NCBI GenBank assembly: GCA_008360975.2
Contig: CM039182.1
Location: forward strand, 103,323,443-103,387,442
Direction: 5' to 3'
Length of the DNA: 64,000 bases
Source of the DNA: Lichenostomus cassidix
Taxonomy: Eukaryota; Chordata; Aves; Passeriformes; Meliphagidae
Part shown: in pieces, positions 1 to 11,385 of the stretch
Numbering within the stretch: the first letter of the stretch is position 1
Layout of the letters: each line of letters starts with the position of its first letter
Notes under the pieces: generated by a model
Seen by the model: only the letters and a program-made list of their open reading frames with translations
Databases searched by the model: none
Told to the model about the DNA's origin: nothing
Translations under genes and position numbers: made by a program

Positions 1-3000
1 TAAAAGCAGGGGGAAAAGGGCAAAGGCTGAATATTGATTAGGGGATTTCAAATACAATGCAAGAATAATGCTGATTAGGAACAGGGTTTTTTTGGGAAGT
101 TCATCCCCACAGGCAAGAGATGGAACTGACGACTAAAGTCATGCTTACTATGTGAAATAAGCTGTCCAGTGAAGATAATAAGCTTACAAAATTATTGTGG
201 TTGGATCCTGCTAATGCCTTAATTCTGTGACAACAATTTCAATCACTGGAAAATTACTTTATTATTTGTTTTTTATTTGCCTAATTTTTCAAAATGGTTA
301 CAAGCTGGTTCCGTGGAAAACATGTAACAACTGTTAAATCTTCTAGAGCATAGAGATGGACAAGAGCATAATATTTGCAGAGAAGGGGCTTTCTTTTTTT
401 ATAAAATCTGATCTTTATGACTAAGGTATACTTGTAGTCACCTTATGTTTGCCACTGAGAAAGTGTGAGAGGTCTTGCAATTTACTAAAATCACCTGTCT
501 CCTAAGCTGCTTACAACTCTGGACTACACACTTCTGCCTGCAAGTCTGCCCTAGGTTCACACATCTTTGCATGCATTTGCACTTTTTTTTTTTTTTTTGG
601 TCTGGATATGTATAGCTTTGAGTGAGTAGCACTCAGATGAGCCTGCTGCTCCAAGGTCAAAGTCTTCTGCCACCCATTTTGCAGGGGAGTGACTCTCCTG
701 TGGACATTGCATTATTTATGTCAAAAGTGCTTTCTGGAAGTCAGCTGAAATAAATGATGAGTGGATTTAAACAATGGGAACATAACCATGGCATGTTCTT
801 GACAAGCCAGTAAGCACATTTTCTACAGGAATGAACCAATACAGTGTGAGTAGAAAGAGATCTCCACTGAAGTGGGTCACGCAATATTTAAACAAAATTC
901 ACAGAAGAATTATAATCAACTTTACAAGCACGTGGTGAGTGGCCATGCAGAAAAAAACATCTTTTTTATTTCAAAATAAAAATGAATGAAATTGGTATTT
1001 TATCAGCTTTGAGCAAAGTCCTTTGGAAGAAAGAGAATCTTCTCTCTGAGCTGCTTTTGCTTCTGTACTGATGGCACATTTTCCTATTTGTAGACAATAA
1101 GACTGACACTGGTATGAGGACCCTCCTGGTGTCAGTCACCATGTTACTACACTTGTTTGGCAACCCAGCTAATTTTGTTTCCCCTGGTATGAAAAGAATA
1201 CCTTTCCTTAACAGCTTCATTGTTTTTTTGGGAAAGGCAACCATATGTTGGCTCACAGACAAATGGGATCCTCCCCATTGCAATTGTTTTCCTTAAGCAT
1301 CCAGGTCCTTTAGAAATGTTGTGGGTTAAAACCACATTCTTCGTTATGAACTTCAGGAGATGTTGCTAAATAGCTTATTTGGATATTACATGAGTATCAT
1401 TTCTCTTTCCCTTCTTTGTCTCAGTCCCCACGAAAGCAAATTTTAAATAAATGTCCTCACCGCGTCAACATACTGGCAGCTGATGAATTTCTCTGAGTGT
1501 CATCTGGAAGGCAAATCTGGCCTTATGAACCTATGCCTGGGTTATGATAAATGCTTAAATATATTGAGGGCTTTAATACATATTTTTCAAAAAATCCTCT
1601 AAGTATAATAATCCTGCTTTAGTAATTTTAGCGGTGCCCTGAGCATTTGACAGGCATTTCCTTCATAATTTCTGAAGAGCTGATGAAGAGGATAAGTGGA
1701 AAAGCAAAAGAATGTGTTCAGATCTCTCCAGTTCCCCATAGCTGAGAAACTCATGAGTATAAGGAAGAAGTGCTTGAAAGAAGAAGTACCAACAGCTGCA
1801 TTGGAAAGAGTACCGCATAACTGTAATGCCAGAAAACAAGTAAACATGCCAGAAGTAGGTCAGGAACAAATTATCATGCTAAGTGGATATTTCTGGGTTG
1901 ATTACCTGGTTCTGTCATGATATTAATCTACCATGTTATAATACCTCTTTATTAGAAAGCAGTTTATTGCACTTGCAAACTCAGATTTTGTTGTTTCTTT
2001 GACTACCCAGTGCCATTTCTATCTTATGGAAAATCATTATTTATTATTTGTCTTGCAAAACAAATATATATCTCCAAAATCAAACTATTTCCCAAGATTT
2101 ACAAAGGGCATTAGCAACTCATGTTAAAGTCATACACAAACTGAGTGCTGATTGCTCACAAGCTGACACCAAGCAGCACACGGTCTGACAATAGCGCAGT
2201 CACAGTGTGCCCTTAATGGCTTGCCTTAGTCATACAACACCAATGTATTCTTCTTAATTACCACTAAGTCTGCTGTTACAAACCAAGCATCATTCTGCCC
2301 CATTCTGGATCCTTGGCTGTGATACATCTCCTTTTATTTCACAAATAATCAAAGCATAGCAAGTGACAACACAGTTAATACTGGGTTACTGACACCCAGA
2401 CTATTCCTCCTGCTCTATTCAGGTCTTCTAAATCTTCCAGCAGTTGCTCTGCAAGTACTCAGACAGAAGATAAACCCTCCTTGGTGCCGTGCAAGAATTC
2501 ATGCACTAAGAGGCAAATACCCGCCTGGGTCACACTTGCCATTGCAATTCACTCCATTCTTACTCTTCCAGCCCTGCTTTTTAGAAGTTCTGCAGCTCTG
2601 AATGTACCACCAGTGTGCACCAACCCTGAATCACCAAGGAAGACCATCTGTAAGAACATTAGTGCTGCAGTTTTGAAAGAACTATTGGTAGTCCTGTTTC
2701 TCCTTCCTACAGCAAAAGACCACCCAGGTCCTCCCCAGGGGAGGCAGCAGTGTAGTACTGGTGTTTGAGGACAGCTACAGTAGTTTACATCCATGCAGAA
2801 AGGTTAAGGCACTTCCAAAATACTCTGAGGGTGTTGAGGAATGGGTAAGCTTGGAATTCCCTGTGAAAGCTTGTCGAGTTTAGAATTACCTTCATTTTGC
2901 TGGTAATGGAAAGGGCAGGGGACATTCCCTGCCCCTGAGGACAAGGGATATGCATCAACACCCATTTGCAGGAATAAATCCTCCGCTCCTTGCCGTGGTG

Positions 3001-4739
3001 TGATCTCATCCATACCATGTGTTTGGAACAGGCTCTGGATCTTATCATATCCTGCAATGACAGCTTCAAATGTTTAACAGTAAAGCACGAGGCAGACTGG
3101 CTCAGTCACGCATGTGCCAGCCCTGGGAGTCCACAAGGATCCCAGCAGAACAGCTGGGCTGGGAGGCAGAGATGATTTTGATACACCCTTGCAGGAAGAC
3201 ACAGTCATGGCATGGATTTTGATGTGAGAATTTTTAAACTCCTTGTTTGAGATTCTTCTTCAAGAGCTTGTGAAACTACAGGGTGACACAGGAGCTTGGT
3301 CAATAAAGAAGGATGAAGAGGAAAGATAAAAGATATTTTGTCATCATTGATTGCATTTCCTGTGAACACAGGATCTGGCTGGACAAACAAAGAGTGAGTC
3401 TGCTCTTCTCAGGCTATCTTGTGAAAGATGTTTGATCTAGAATCACTATCAAAATACTAAGTCATCACTCACAGTTGTACAAAGCACAGTCTAACAAGCT
3501 GCAACTTGGTAAAAAGCACAGAAGGTCATAACTATGAGGCACCACCACAGAGAGGTGTGACAATGTCTATCACTGCCAATGTCATAGACCCTTGCAGCTG
3601 AAAGAGATTTATTTATGAGGTGGAAATCCCAGCTGATTAAAGAAAATGGATATTGTCCATTGCCACTAGGAAAGATAAGAAAATGCCAGCTGTTTCTGTT
3701 CTTCTGATATTGTTGCTCGTAAATCTGTCAATCAGCACAGCTGTCACTATGTGGGCTACCCTGGCCCCTGGCAGAGGTCAGTGTCATTAGAAACATGGTT
3801 TACATCTATGGCTTACTCTTTTGGCTGTGGTCTTTCTGCATTATTTTTAAGCAAAGGGAAGAAAAAATTATCTAAAATTCTGATAAAATTTACATGAAGG
3901 GTAAGAAGCAGCATAATTTAGGTCATCATTGTGAATAGTGACCCATATGGTGTTTATGAGGACCCTGGAAGCATTGATAGAGATCCATTGGAAAATTTTA
4001 GACATCTACTGGATTTGCAGATGACACCATGTCTTTATTTTCCTTGCTCTATTTCTTAGAACACTGATTTATTGTATCTGTAAGCCAATAATACAGTGAT
4101 GTGATGACAACTCTATAAAAGTTTTCGTTGTCCCTTATTTAGCATCTGTGAAATTTCATGTGTCTCTGTCACCTCTAAGCTATTACTTTTCCAGGAATGA
4201 CTTAAAGCATGATTCCTAAAAGGGGAGAGATACCATTTATTTCTATGTAGACCCAAATTACAACTCCTGTTTTTCAAATAAACTCTTCTTGACTCACAGT
4301 TTTACTTCAAAATCTCTCCCGGACTTCAAACTCAAGTTCATTCAACTTTATTATGACGCACTGGCTCTCTTTAGCAGTCAGCTTTCATTTACCTCAGCAG
4401 GATTAAGTGAATCCATTATTTTCAGCTAACATGCAGTGGCCTTCCTTGATCCTTTGTACATCTCTGTTTTTTTCTTTTTTTTCCTTACAAAAAAAAGAAC
4501 TCTTGTATCTCTTGCACTTCTTCACTTAAAATAAAAAGTAATGGAAAGGAGTTTGGGGTCATTGTTTGAAATAAACACATCAATATTTAGTTCCAGGGAA
4601 ATAAAAGTCAAATGGGAAAGAAGAAAAGTCCTATGTGTCACTGCTAAATGGTGAGATGGTGATTTCTGTCAGAAAGTCTTGCTTGCCTTTCAGATTGTAG
4701 GAGGCTTATAAATAAAGTCGTCACCCACGGTTTGCTCAC
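1..4739. other. Anonymous noncoding DNA
   Basis: No gene, exon chain or recognisable repeat family was identified. All reading frames are short, lack domain signatures and overlap on both strands, as expected by chance in AT-rich DNA. A 16-base T run is listed separately. Very old, unrecognised repeats may be present. Confidence 0.6.
583..598. repeat. T16 homopolymer
   Basis: Uninterrupted run of 16 T. It makes an overlapping minus-strand frame look lysine-rich, which is an artefact. It could be the antisense A-tail of an old retrocopy, but no body or target duplication was found. Confidence 0.9.
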
Positions 4740-5339
4740 TTTTGTTTGTTTCCATCCCTTGCAGATGACCGTGACTGTAAATCACGTTGCTCGGTCTCAC
4801 TGCAGGCTGCCTCCAAAGGGCAGCTCTGCCCCCCTGCCTGCTCCCTCCCCTGCTCATTCCCCTATTGCAGGACAAAGAATCTGGTGTCTGGGCAGCCAGC
4901 TGGGTCAGGTTGTTCATCTGGCTGATAAAATAATATTGGGATTTTACTATTTTTTTAAAATGTGGGATGGATTTTCAGCCAGATGAACTTTTGCAAAATT
5001 CCCAGTATCAGAAGTGGACAGCCAGTTTTCTGGTTTGCTGTTCATTATGTCCATATTTTCCAAAAACTTCAGCTGAGCTCAGCTCTCTAATTGTTACATG
5101 CAGAGATCCTGGGGCCTTAAGCACAAGGCTCCTCCTGTTCCCAGCTGTTAGCATCCTCCTCTCCCAAAGACAATTACACTCATACCTACACTAAGGCTGC
5201 TTTACTCCAGGGCCTTAATGAAGATGAAATTGCTGCCCACAGCCTCAGGCCTTAAGGACTTGCCATGCACTTTCCCTGTAGGCATGATTATGCTGCACAG
5301 CACTGCACTGTAGAGTGGCATTTGCAAAAACCTAGAATA
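4740..5339. other. Noncoding, locally GC-richer
   Basis: Slightly GC-richer than the flanks, with pyrimidine-rich patches and GGCCTTAA motifs near 5,115, 5,210 and 5,248. No frame here has a recognisable domain. It leads into the motif-dense stretch that follows and may be part of the same regulatory island. Confidence 0.45.
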
Positions 5340-5560
5340 AGATAGCTCTGGTCTAACGGTCAGCCTCGTGCTTCCCCCAGACTAATTAGTCCCTCTACAA
5401 AGCAAGATTAATTGCCTCAGGCACGGTGCCAGGCTGCAGCACTGTGTGTCCTGAGCTCACTCGCCGGTGTGACGCAGCCCTGTCTAGACACACCAGCCTG
5501 GACAAAGCTGGTTCTGGCACCTCTGTGTGATGTAAACACTCAGCTCCTGTCAGCCAGAAT
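5340..5560. promoter_or_regulatory. Candidate noncoding regulatory element
   Basis: This stretch keeps several CpGs in an otherwise CpG-poor window and holds clustered homeodomain-type cores: the palindrome CTAATTAG near 5,383 and ATTAATTG near 5,408. Such composition is common in conserved enhancers. Conservation cannot be measured from one sequence, so this is inference only. Confidence 0.25.
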
Positions 5561-8500
5561 ATAGAGCATTTCTGATGCAGTCAGCGGGTCACAAAATGAG
5601 TAGATGAGAGTGCCATGTCAGCTCTTTCCAGGCATGTGCATCCTTTCCCAGCATAGCTGGGATGACTGGTGTTTCTTTGTGGCTCTTTTCCCAGTTATAG
5701 CTACAAGACCCCAGAAGAGGTTAGGTTTGGGAATGGGCATGAATAAACCTTCCATTTCTCACCTATTACAGCTTAAATGAAATGCAAAGGAAATGAATGC
5801 CTGATTGTGGTTAGAGTTTCCACACCAGAAAAACCACTGTCCAGAGATGGAACCTGTTGAGACTGTTTCTAAATACTGAATTTGTGCTGCTTGAGCCATT
5901 TATACTTTTCATTGTTGTGCTTCTGGTACAAAAGTGCTAGGTCCTAGGGAGATGTCTAAGAGAACTGCTACTTCAAACAGGGCTGTGGGCACTCTGTTAT
6001 GCTCTAGGAATAGAAAAGAAGAAAACTCAAGTTTTTCTCATAACCACTCAAAGTGATTTAAGACAAAATGGAGAACAGCATCCCTCCAAATGGTTGGTGC
6101 TAATGAATATGCATTGCAGTCAGATGAAGTTTTGTGAGCAGAGTGCATATGACATCTTTTGCAGAGGGTGCTGCCAAACTTGAGTACCTAAAAAAGCACT
6201 GGTTTAATCAAGGGTTACACTGGGGGCAAGTCAGTATCTTGTTTCTTTTATAATTTACAAAGCCATCAAGTCAAACCAGCACAGTTAAAAGGCAGTAGGA
6301 AAATTTTGGAGTTTTTTGATTTTGTTATTGTTCCTCCAAATCTGACATGACAGGAAAAGCTGTATATCACTTGTTTGACTGTTGGACAAAAAATGTGCGT
6401 TTCATATTTAACTTCTCATGAGCGCTTTTATTATCCAAGGACAGCTAAAAGGACATTTTGCATACAAAAAGTTATGCATATGGCGGAGCCCTTCAGCGTC
6501 AGTTCATTCCTTCAGACAAGTGGATGAAACATGACAGCTACCTCTATTCTGCTTTTCCTTTGTCAGCACCATGGCCATGACCATGGTAGAGAAGACTCGG
6601 GGATGACTCTGCTTTCAAAAACGTGGGTGTTGCTGCATTGCTAAGGTCAGCATGCTGCCCTAGAGAGTTCTGAAAGGAGGATAGTGTTTCTTGTCTGGGG
6701 CTTGCAAGTTTAGAAGCTTAGAGTTTCTTTTTCTGGGGCAGAAATGACTAGCTCAAATGTTCTAAAAAGAAGGAGTAACATAATGAGTTGAGCTCAAGAA
6801 GGGACAGAAAATCTTCAGGACTTTTTCTTCCTTCAGCCATTTCTCCTTTCATCGTTTCCTTTTGCCCTTCCAATGTCCCACCCACTCTTCCCGGTATAAA
6901 GGCAATATGACCCTAACAGGTCAAAACTAAATTTGGTAGGTGATCTCTGTAATAAAGGTAAAAGAATATTAAAATAAATGTTTTCACCTTCAGCATGGAT
7001 GAAATCTCCCAGGCTGTGTCTAATTTGCTCATGGCTTACATCTGTTGGCTTCTGAACTCTTAAGTAGGTAGAAAGAGTAATTTATCAGTGAAAACAACAA
7101 AGGTATTGTGTGAAAATGCTTGCTATGACTTGCTATGCACTCTGCCGATTTTAGACATTTTACGTGTCTGAAGTGAGGCCTTTGTGTCATAAAAGCCTCT
7201 TTGTCAATTTGTATAACTGAGCTCTGCAGATATAGGGTGTGGATAGAGAAAAAAGTACCAAAAATAGCTGGTCAAGGAGAGAAAAAGTACATGCTGAGAG
7301 GTAGTGTATGAAAGGCTGCTAAGAGTTTATAAGCTTTTCAGACTAGGTGTCTTGTTGGATACATCAGAGCTGATAAACTCAGGACACCACAGACTGTCCA
7401 GATTGGCACAAGGCCACCAGCACACCCCACCATCAACAACAGCTTGTATAAATCCAACTACATCCATGAAGGATTTTATGTGCTCTATTTAGAGAAAGAA
7501 TATGGGATTATACATATGCTGATGAAACAAGGGACTTCTTGAGGGATTTGCTGTCCCTCTGCCTCTAAGTCAACAGCTGGGTCTGACCCCTGAGCTGCTG
7601 CTCCAGCTGGGCCACCAGGAGTGAGAGCAAACTATGTGAGGGAATAAGCACCACGGGGATAGTTTTCTACTGTTAATAATAACAACAGCCTGATACTGTT
7701 GTTGTTGTTGTTATTATTATTGTTATCCTGATACAGCTTTATTATTTAAGGTTGTACCCATAAGTACTGGTTGTGACATTTGTCTCACTTGTCCTGATCC
7801 TGCCAGGGAAAAGAGAACTTGTAACACCTGTGTGTTGAGTCAAACCCTGTGAAAGAACAGGTCAAGAGAAAAGTCACAGAATGGTGCATCTGCAACCTCT
7901 AAAATCCCTTTCTGCCACCCTGAGCTCTTGAGTAATGTCATGACGGTCAATGTCAGGGATCTGAGATGATGAGACTAGTTTCTTCCCCAGTTACCACAGC
8001 TCCATTCACACCACTGTGGTTGGTAGAAGACAGAAGTTTTCCATGTACATGGATAATGTAGAAGAGTGAAAAATCTGAGCAAACAGGAGGATCAGCTTCT
8101 CCATCCTTTATCCATGGACTTCAAACTTGGTTTCTTTCCACAGTCTCCACCAGCCATCCCTGACATATACATGGATATATATGGTTCTGTGCAATAAGAA
8201 ATCCTTAATTTTGTCCAGAGACTCAGTATGAGGTGCAAGTTCTCTGTTCACCAGAAGGCTTACAGGCTTGCACTGTCAGTGGTGACTCTTAGACCCACCT
8301 TTTCTATCCTCTGGTGGCCAACTCTGACATCCAATGCATACCTTCAGCACCAGAAGGCACGGGAACAATTCCACTGTTATGATCTTCCCCATGCTTCTGG
8401 GCAAGACAGCAACAGATACCCATTTCCACTGTGTATTTATTATTTCTGGAATGAATTTACTTCTCACTTTGGGCAATAGTGATCAAATCTGGACTATCTG

Positions 8501-9389
8501 AGCATATCTGTTTGGGGAGGAGGGGTAAACAAACTTCTTCACAAACCTGAATTTTGGGAAAAAGGTGGTCTTCAGTGTTTTAAAAAAATGTTGCATTAAA
8601 ATGCACTCACCTTTAATTTTCCTATGAGTGATTGCTCTCAGTAGGCTGTGAACTGCTGTCAAGTAATCAAATATTTGCGTACCTACTTAGCAGACACCAG
8701 ATTAATCTATAACTTGTAAAATAGCATTTGAAAATGTGATAGTGGTTTGTGTCACGCATCTTGAACTACTCTCAGGTCCCAAGTGCCGGAACCATGACAT
8801 TCAAAGGATGTTTTCCTGATGAAATGTGTTAATACTTTACCATATGTAACCACTAGTGATGAATTACTTTGGCATTCACTGTAAGAACATTAACCAAGAT
8901 GAACCCATTTGGTGTTAATGTCAGTGTAATATATAGCTCCCTGGGTAACCCCCTGGAGCTTAACATTCATTTAGAAAACATTTTTTCAAAAGACTTTTAT
9001 ACTACGCTTTTCTATTTTAGAATTAGCAGAGAAACCCTTTTAGATTATATTTTTCGTTTCTGCCTAAATGCTGTGCTCACTGGCTAACCTGCATTTCAGG
9101 ACTCAAATCCCTGTTCTTGAGGGAAAGCTTGGGTATCAGTCTTACAATATACTCTAAAATCACACATATTTATGGGAAAAAGGTTATCTCTGCTGAACTG
9201 CTACATACATCACCTGGCTCATACATCTAAATATCTCTCTTCCATACTACTTATGCCTTTGCTTGCATTACTGTGTTCCAAATTGTATCTTGTACACCCA
9301 AGCAGCAAAGAGACATTTCTTCCTTTCTTGATTACTGTCTAGTCCATTTTTTGTCATCCATGTCAGCCATTTTCTGTAGTCAAGTGAAA
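5561..9389. other. Anonymous noncoding DNA
   Basis: No gene or clear transposable element was recognised. It contains one GTT/ATT microsatellite, listed separately. Frames such as 8,228-8,479 overlap an opposite-strand frame and show no domain or splice-site support. Confidence 0.6.
7673..7727. repeat. GTT/ATT microsatellite with inverted arm
   Basis: A (GTT)n then (ATT)n tract at about 7,697-7,726 is preceded at 7,674-7,687 by AATAATAACAACAG, close to its reverse complement. The two are separated by about 7 bases. The pair could fold into a hairpin, and CCTGATA occurs on both sides of the tract. Confidence 0.75.
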
Positions 9390-9438
9390 GACTGTTTATC
9401 CTTTATTTCATTAAGGACTGTTTATCCTTTATTTTATC
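9390..9438. repeat. Short tandem duplication, period 26
   Basis: Two adjacent copies of a 26-base unit beginning GACTGTTTATCC, at 9,390-9,415 and from 9,416. The second copy diverges near its end. This is a local duplication, probably replication slippage. Confidence 0.8.
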
Positions 9439-9894
9439 TAATTTTATTTGTAATTTGAAACGCATTTCTTGAGATGCAGGAAAAAACATCTCTCCATGCT
9501 CTCCTTTCCTGACACCACTGAAAGTTTGGGAAAAAATTTCCAGCAACTCATGGTCTGTTGTGCTTTGCATGGTGTGTGGTGTAGGTGGTGTGGCAGTAGC
9601 AAATTGCTGTGTTTGTGTCACTGGGATGTTGTGAGGAGAGACTGAAGGGTTTTGTTTGTGCTACTCAAGTAGTGGAGGAACAAAATTTCTGCTCTGAAGT
9701 ATAAATCCTCTTTACATTAGATGAATCCTTGTTGAACTCTGATAGCAACATGGCCATTCTGGGATAATTACTTGTTCATAAAGATGTTTTGGGACTGAGA
9801 AGTTAGCCTGATTTTAATCCATTCAGAGTGCTCTATTTACCACTAAATGAGAGCTACTGCTAGGTCAACTGACTAATTTCATTTAAAAGAAGGA

Positions 9895-10720
9895 AGTTAA
9901 TATGACAAGATTTATTTTCCATAAGCCATGTTGATTGATATTAATTATATTACCATCCATTAACTCTCCTCAAGTGGTTGTTGCATTATTTAGTTGGTGA
10001 TCAACGTTAGGATAGGTCATCCTGTTTGTCCTTTTCAAAATGTTGTGAAGCTTCTTTCCTTGCAGCTTTCTGGGACATCTGCTGAGTTCCTGGACTTCTT
10101 GAAGTTTGGCATTACTGGTCCAGAAAACTAAAACAGTGTTTTAAAGAGAGGATTTCAAACTATGTCCACTTATTCAAAGATGCTACAGAATATCATAGTT
10201 TTATTATGCATTTAATATTTTATGGTGTCACTACTGTAAAGGAATTTATTTCATCATCATGATCTGGGTCATTAAAGCCATCGCCTTTTCCCCCACATGT
10301 ACAAAAGAGAAATATTTGCTGAACACTCCCATTTTTCTCCCTAATTATTTATTACTTGTATAAATAATGGACCTGTACTGTCTCCCAGGGGCAATGAGCT
10401 CAGCTGCCCAAAGACCTGCTTTCTTAGATTTGTTTTTCTTGAATATGCTTGCAAGATCAAGCAAAAACAACTAGGAACTGCCCCAAGTCTTAAAGATCTC
10501 CTTTAACTGGTCTTAATTATGAGTTACATAAGTCTTCATACATTCATTGCCTTTCCCTAATAATTTTCTGCTTTCTATGTTACAGTATTAAAAACTTTGT
10601 CTTTGGTTCCATATCTTATATGCATGTACTTTCATGGTTGCTTTCACTTTTCCTCTAAAACATGTTTTTATTTCTCTTTCAACTGATGTAGCATTACATT
10701 GGGATTCTAGATTTAGGCCG
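9895..10720 (-). mobile_element. Old CR1-type LINE fragment (ORF2, antisense)
   Basis: Read on the minus strand, the region resembles the ORF2 coding part of old sauropsid CR1 elements. Blocks that match remembered patterns in order include CATAAGCCATGTTGATTG near 9,923, a CTTTCTGGGACATCTGCTGA block near 10,067, TAATGGACCTGT near 10,366, and a CCTTTCCCTAATAATTTTC block near 10,550. The coding sense would run from high to low coordinate, toward the reverse transcriptase. The copy is heavily diverged, with many stops and gaps. Neither 5' nor 3' terminus is visible, so the ends are approximate. Consensus alignment would be needed to fix subfamily and limits. Confidence 0.6.
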
Positions 10721-10917
10721 TGGATAGACTTTTTTGAATATTAAATTAAATGTTCTTCAGATATTTCTAACATATTTAATTTTTGTTGTTTACTTTTGAT
10801 ATTTATACCAACTGATTAGGCTTATAATGATCTTTAGCTTTTCAAACCCGGTTTTTAAAGAACCAAATGTTTATGCTACTGACTGACACGATATTCTGCT
10901 TGGGATATAATAAATGT

Positions 10918-10960
10918 AACCACCAATTTAATCAGATTAAACCACCAACTTAATCAGATC
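10918..10960. repeat. Short tandem duplication, period 22
   Basis: Two near-identical units beginning AACCACCAA and ending in TTAATCAGAT lie head to tail, at 10,918 and 10,940. It sits just before the polypyrimidine tract of the candidate splice acceptor at 10,992. Confidence 0.8.
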
Positions 10961-10992
10961 TCTGATGAACTCTTTTTTCTTTGTCACAACAG

Positions 10993-11385
10993 GTCCACAA
11001 AATGAAATCCAACACACTGAAGGTGGAAGTTTACACTCAGAATCTTCAAGAAATCCAGACAGTATTTTAGTACTGCCAGCATGAGACCCTCAGTATATGT
11101 CAAATGATAATTGTCTGAAACAACACAGTGATTTTCCTTTAATGATGTACTGAGAAGTGCTTAAGCAGTGTTTGACTAAGGGGATCAGCACAGGTCAGAG
11201 CAATGTGTCCATCACAATTCTCTCAGGAGAGAGCTACCCAAAAAACAAACTGTAACTCTGGAGAAAGGTGAGGAACAATGAGGATGTGTCTGAACTTGTA
11301 TGAGATTATGGGGCTGCTGTTATGTATGAAAAGAAATTTAAGTTCCCTTTGCTATTTTAAAATAAAGTTCCTTGAATGGATTAAT
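10993..11385 (+). other. Candidate 3'-terminal exon of a noncoding transcript
   Basis: A strong acceptor (T-rich tract at about 10,971-10,982 ending in CACAACAG at 10,992) is followed by about 370 bases and then AATAAA at 11,361-11,366. An end near 11,380-11,390 would be normal. No long open frame runs through it, so it would be a noncoding or 3'-UTR exon. No upstream exon was found. Acceptor-plus-polyA pairs also arise by chance. Confidence 0.25.
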
